NCBI RefSeq assembly: GCF_003576645.1
Contig: NC_044919.1
Location: 24,823,354-24,887,353, forward strand
Length of the DNA: 64,000 nucleotides
Source of the DNA: Ipomoea triloba
Taxonomy: Eukaryota > Streptophyta > Magnoliopsida > Solanales > Convolvulaceae
Direction: 5' to 3'
The stretch's first letter is position 1, and each line of letters starts with the position of its first letter. The translations under genes were made by a program, and so were the position numbers. The notes beneath the pieces are model-generated. The model had not been told where the DNA came from. It was given only the letters and a program-made list of their open reading frames with translations, and searched no databases. This document shows, in pieces, positions 60,663 to 64,000 of the stretch.

Positions 60663-60880
60663 AAAAAAACACCTAACCTGCAGATCAAATCTACTGTTTG
60701 CGGTGGAGGATTGGACGCATGGCAGACGACGCGGTGGCTGGAGCGGTTGGTGGTTGGGGTGGAGGCGAGTGGTCGCGGAGGCAGGAAAGAAGGCAGCAAT
60801 GGCGGCGGTGGCTGGAGTAGATCTGTTTGCGACGAACCGGACGAGGTGGTGGCTACGGTGGCTGATAATTGAAACATATA
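60663..60880 (-). pseudogene. Captured GC-rich exon-like segment, unidentified
   Basis: The minus strand has an open frame starting MFQLSATVATTSSGSSQTDL and rich in Pro/Ser/Thr, ending at a donor-like cag|gttagg near 60680. Composition and position suggest a first exon of a plastid-targeted or similar protein, but no family is recognised. Confidence 0.35.
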
Positions 60881-61007
60881 AGAAAAGTTTAAACATAAAA
60901 TCAGGATTTATATAGTGGCTAGATTAAACAGGTAACAAAGCATTAAAAAGATGAATTTAAAAAGCTAGTAAATTTTGTCAAGAGACACACTACTTCTAAT
61001 TGGATAC

Positions 61008-61705
61008 CTCGCCAACATGATTGCATTTGAACTGCAGCTTGACGCAATGCAATGAATTCCTTCCGTGTAATGTAGGTTCTAATTTGCCTTTGAATGATCC
61101 TGGCTGCAATGAAAACTTTGTAGGTTCTTCTAGCATCAAGCTCAGCCATCTGACCAGCCCGCAGAAAGACCTTGTTCTTTCCTATCTGGAAAAATTAGTG
61201 GTTTACTAATGTGATGCACAAACACTTACCAATAGAACAAAGTATAAGGCTTTGTAAAAGCAATTATAAAGGAAATACGGTTAAAAGAAATCTCATAAAT
61301 TTGACATAAAAAGTATGTTATGAACTTAACTATCCCACAAATGCTCAACACCAAAATATAATATCTCCAGCTTTGACCCATGCTAGAATAATGAAGAGAA
61401 TATTTAATGAAAACATCAAACTTTACCTGATAGCCTTTCAATCCCATTTTGTCTAGAATCATATGAGATGCAACCTTGTCATCTTGACTGCAAAAGGGGT
61501 TAGCAAAGACGCAAAATTACTCATGAAATGGACATTAAGTTCATTTGACAACCCTAGCACATCAAGGACTTAAGAAACATAAAGTTGTTTCTTACTTTCC
61601 TGCTAAAACTTCTGGAGCAAGAACACCAAATCAAAGAATAAACTCATAGAAAGTACACTTGGTGGTGTAACCAGCACAGCTAATTCTGATAGCTTCCAGT
61701 ACACC
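61008..61705 (-). pseudogene. Captured myosin XI gene fragment (end of motor and first IQ motifs), introns retained
   Basis: Three exons on the minus strand: 61705-61596 (GVLEAIRISCAGY, TKCTFYEF, FGVLAPEVLAG), 61487-61427 (QDDKVASHMILDKMGLKGYQ) and 61185-61008 ([20 protein letters not shown], then [11 protein letters not shown] and [17 protein letters not shown]). All junctions have GT/AG and keep the frame, so the capture was at DNA level with introns. The order is the converter region of a plant class XI motor followed by IQ light-chain-binding motifs. One in-frame TGA (FIL*FG in the first exon) and the loss of everything before and after make it non-functional. Confidence 0.85.
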
Positions 61706-61899
61706 CTAAGTAAAAAAGCAATTGGATGACTTTAAAAAGTGTAACCTATTCTGTTTAAAACTTTCAAATCCATATATATCGATATAAACCCTCGAAATTT
61801 TGAGCAAGATACCAAAGAACTCAAACAGCTTACAGAAAAGCACGAAATCGGAGTCCAAAAAATCAAGGAAATGTCAGTAATGGCCAACTTACAGTAATG

Positions 61900-62280
61900 T
61901 CGGTTCCAGATCTGTATCTTCGGGCCGTCGCGGTGGAGGCGGCGTTGGTCACGGTGGTGCAGATCGAAACGACTAGGCCAGGCGTCGACAAATGAAGGTT
62001 GTGGCGGTCGCGGTGTCGGCGGTTGTGGTGATAGTGGTGACTGCGGTGGCAGATTTGCGGAGGAAGACACAGCGGCAGAGGAAGTGGCTGTGACGACAGC
62101 TGGGGCGGAGGCGCAGTCGCGTAGGCTGCAATGGTGGCGGTGGTGGCTGCGACGGTGGAAGGCGGAGGCGGTAGCGGTGGAGGCTGCGAGCTGCGGGCTG
62201 CGCGATGGACGGTGGTGAGGAAATGGTCTGGATGCGGGTGGAGCGCAGAAGGCAGAGATCTGATCTGTTTGTTCGAATTT
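61900..62280 (-). pseudogene. GC-rich exon-like segment at the right side of the CACTA element
   Basis: The minus strand has a Pro/Ser-rich frame including MSSSANLPPQSPLSPQPPTP and ending at a donor-like tact|gtaagt near 61894. It lies upstream of the myosin exons in the same orientation and could act as the first exon of a chimeric transcript, but its reading phase does not continue the myosin frame. Origin unknown. Confidence 0.35.
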
Positions 62281-62307
62281 TTTTTTAAATCATTAATACT
62301 CCATATT

Positions 62308-62528
62308 TCGCTATCGTTTCTTTAAGAAACGGTAGCGAAATGTATATCTATTATACCTTTTTCGCTACCGTTTCATTTTGAAACGGTAGCGAAATACGTT
62401 TTTTTATTTTTTTAAATCGCATCTGTTCCAGCTAAAAACAGTAGCGAATTGTTTTTCACTTATTTACAAAATTGTCATCGCGCGTTTTTTTTAAGAATAC
62501 ACTACCGTTCTTGTAAGAACGGTAGCTA
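62308..62528. repeat. Right subterminal hairpin cluster of the CACTA element
   Basis: Four inverted repeats: tttcgctatcgtttc / gaaacggtagcgaaa; ttcgctaccgtttca / tgaaacggtagcgaa; cgcatctgtt / aacagtagcg; and ctaccgttctt / aagaacggtag. They are the counterpart of the left cluster, with the variant cgctaccgtt. Confidence 0.8.
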
Positions 62529-62604
62529 AATGTTGGTGTTTTATGTGTTTTTTTGTACTAGTGTGTGATTACATGAAATCTAAATTCTAATTTTTTTTTA
62601 TTGG

Positions 62605-62886
62605 TGTTCAACACCCTGTGATTACATGCAATGGTTCGAACCTCCGATGTGCAAGAGGTCAAAGAAAATAATTCCGAATTTGCTAAGGAAGATATATAAG
62701 CATGAAGATGAAATTAAAAGGTTGCAAGAGCAGCTTAGTGTTGGTGGAAGAGTGGCCCGAAATCAAGCAGTATGGAAACAAAATTTAGTTGTTGTGTTTG
62801 TAGCTAGTGTTGTGATCATATTTTGTGTTTATCTCAAATCTTCTAGGAGTGTTGTTATGTATCCTGAGCAATTAGCACTTTACTAA
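62605..62886 (+). pseudogene. GRF-type zinc-finger protein gene, 3' part
   Basis: From tgttcaacaccc the frame reads CSTPCDYMQWFEPPMCKRSK, completing the GRF finger (Cys-x3-Cys, then the conserved QWF-(E/D)-PPMC), followed by a Lys/Glu/Leu-rich coiled coil (IIPNLLRKIYKHEDEIKRLQ) and a hydrophobic membrane segment (LVVVFVASVVIIFCVYL) near the C terminus; stop at 62884-62886. It directly continues exon 1 (57880-58038). Here the first bases are preceded by ttattgg, not by an AG acceptor, so correct splicing from exon 1 is doubtful. The intact frame suggests the disruption is recent. Confidence 0.75.
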
Positions 62887-63162
62887 TGTAATTTGTAGTT
62901 CATTTTGGATTGCAGTTTAGTTTGTTATTTTTATGTTAATTTTGATTGCGGTGTACTGTAATTTGTATGTTAATTTGTAGTTCACTGTATTGCAGTTTAG
63001 TTTGTTAATTTTGTGGTTCATGTATTTTTGAATCCTCCTATCCACCAGTGCAATGTAGTGTAATTTTTATGTTAATTTGTAGTTCACTAGATTTTAGTTT
63101 AGTTTGTTAATTTTGTGGTTAATTTTGTTGTCCATAACTAGTCTCTTTCAATAAAAAGAATA
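62887..63162. repeat. 3' flank with two to three copies of a gtagttcact...gtttagtttgttaa unit
   Basis: The words ttaatttgtagttcact, ttgcagtttagtttgtta and attttgtggtt recur at about 62930-63125 in the same order. It is probably 3' untranslated sequence of the GRF gene with a local tandem duplication. Confidence 0.5.
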
Positions 63163-63447
63163 GGAATAAGGTCCAAATTGACCACTAAACGTACTCTAAA
63201 AGTGCAATTATGTCATTGAACAAAAAAAAGTGCAATTAAGCCACTGAATTCTTCAAATGCATTCAATTTCACCAGATAGCAGGTTACCATCCATTTTATC
63301 AGGTTACTTGCTTATGTGGACGGTGAATTGACATTTTAAAATAAATTTTAATAATAAACTATTAAAATAAAAAAATAAAATAATTTTAAAAAAAAACACA
63401 CCATAATAAAGCAAAAGTTGTTTTGTGAAAGAAGTTGACTTTCTGTA

Positions 63448-63483
<36 letters not shown>

Positions 63484-63737
63484 TAATTAATTAAATTTGA
63501 TTCATTCGCAAGTTTCCTATGATGGTGGCAAGGGTATTATTGGGGGAGCGGGGTGGCCACAGGTGTGTTTTATTATTATTATTTTTTAATTTTTTATTTT
63601 AATAGTTTATTATTAATCAAGTAACCTAATAAAATGCATGGTAACCTGCTATCAGGTGAGATCGCATGCATTTAGAGTGTTTAGTGGCCTAATTGCACTT
63701 CCAAATTACGTTCAGTGGCTAATTTGAACCTTATTCC
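63163..63737. mobile_element. 575 bp MULE-type MITE with 9 bp target duplication
   Basis: Begins ggaataaggtccaaattgac and ends with the mirror gctaatttgaaccttattcc. The flanks aaaagaata (63154-63162) and aaaataata (63738-63746) match at 8 of 9. The arms pair for over 150 bases; an (aat)n tract lies inside (63449-63484). The arms resemble remnants at 30097-30230 and the ends of the element at 7337-8361. Confidence 0.82.
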
Positions 63738-63746
63738 AAAATAATA

Positions 63747-64000
63747 TAAGTGCTGAAAAGGTCTGTAAGGCCAATGATAATTGATCATTCTACATGAAGA
63801 GCAATTAAGGGAGATACTTCCTTTAATATTACCGACAAAATAATCATAATTTAATACTCTACCATATATCTATAAAGATAAAGCCTAACAGTGACAAGTA
63901 GTGGCAATAAAGAGCTATTAATTAACCTCCAAAATACCTGGTTTTTGTACACTAAAACTTCAAAATACAATATTTAGCTTCACAATTAATCCTAGACAAA
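63747..64000. other. AT-rich intergenic sequence
   Basis: Nothing recognised to the end of the window. Confidence 0.4.

Larger units (their letters stand above)
58125..62563. mobile_element. Non-autonomous CACTA (En/Spm) element carrying host gene fragments, 4439 bp
   Basis: Begins CACTTAGTACAAAA and ends TTTTGTACTAGTG. The flanks TGT (58122-58124 and 62564-62566) are identical 3-mers, the CACTA hallmark. Both ends carry a set of short hairpins based on cgctactgtt / aacagtagcg (58147-58430 and 62308-62528). No transposase is present. Inside, on the minus strand, are an RCC1-like exon (59735-59821), a GC-rich exon-like segment (60663-60880), myosin XI exons (61008-61705) and a second GC-rich exon-like segment (61900-62280), so it is a gene-capturing element of the Pack-CACTA kind. 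Confidence 0.9.

Noticed and set aside
57880..62886. Functional GRF gene using the CACTA element as an intron
   Set aside because: The downstream exon start at 62605 has no AG acceptor and the usable acceptor lies before the element; transcript data would be needed to claim splicing.
1..64000. CRISPR-like or phage/prokaryotic systems
   Set aside because: No direct-repeat/spacer arrays or bacterial gene organisation; all evidence points to plant nuclear DNA.

Overview
The window is nuclear DNA of a dicot plant. It is very AT-rich and gene-poor, its genes have introns with GT/AG borders, and the space between them is filled with plant mobile elements (Stowaway, mariner, CACTA, MULE and hAT MITEs, Helitron, tRNA-derived SINEs, copia LTRs, LINE). 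The species cannot be fixed from sequence alone. No prokaryotic genes, operons or CRISPR arrays are present.

Three genes look intact. An extensin-like, probably GPI-anchored proline-rich wall protein lies at 4205-4699 (+). An ABCF1/GCN20-type ribosome-associated ATPase lies at 11813-14942 (-), with five coding exons that join to 601 residues. A B-class GATA factor with an LLM-like tail lies at 19766-20472 (-), with three coding exons that join to 166 residues. They share no evident pathway and are simply neighbours. A fourth gene, encoding a GRF-type zinc finger plus coiled coil and membrane anchor (57880-62886, +), is split by a 4.4 kb CACTA element. Broken gene pieces include an RPA1-like OB-fold protein (44946-45355), a LINE ORF2 3' end (15931-18005), an RNase H scrap (51955-52080) and a mariner transposase (26249-27386).

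Layout: 1-11 kb holds the extensin gene among MITEs, including a 1025 bp MULE-type foldback with a perfect 9 bp target duplication. 11-21 kb holds ABCF1, the LINE remnant and the GATA gene. 22-28.4 kb is an IR element, MULE MITEs and a 3.8 kb mariner element that itself contains a hAT MITE and a MULE MITE. 28.5-35.6 kb is extremely AT-rich, looks like a minus-strand Helitron, and contains three single-N joins flanked by duplicated sequence that are probably assembly artefacts. 35.6-45 kb contains three SINE copies, a 5S-rRNA-derived fragment and a solo copia LTR with a 5 bp target duplication. 45.4-50.8 kb is a large diverged inverted duplication carrying copia gag remnants in opposite orientation. 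53.8-55.1 kb is a minus-strand LTR. 57.9-62.9 kb is the split GRF gene with its CACTA element, which carries host gene fragments (myosin XI exons with introns and an RCC1/UVR8-like exon).

The most noteworthy signals are the gene-carrying CACTA element with its subterminal hairpins, the inverted duplication whose arms give a natural empty site for a 539 bp TTA-flanked MITE, and the nested transposons whose target duplications can be read directly. I found no convincing new biological system.
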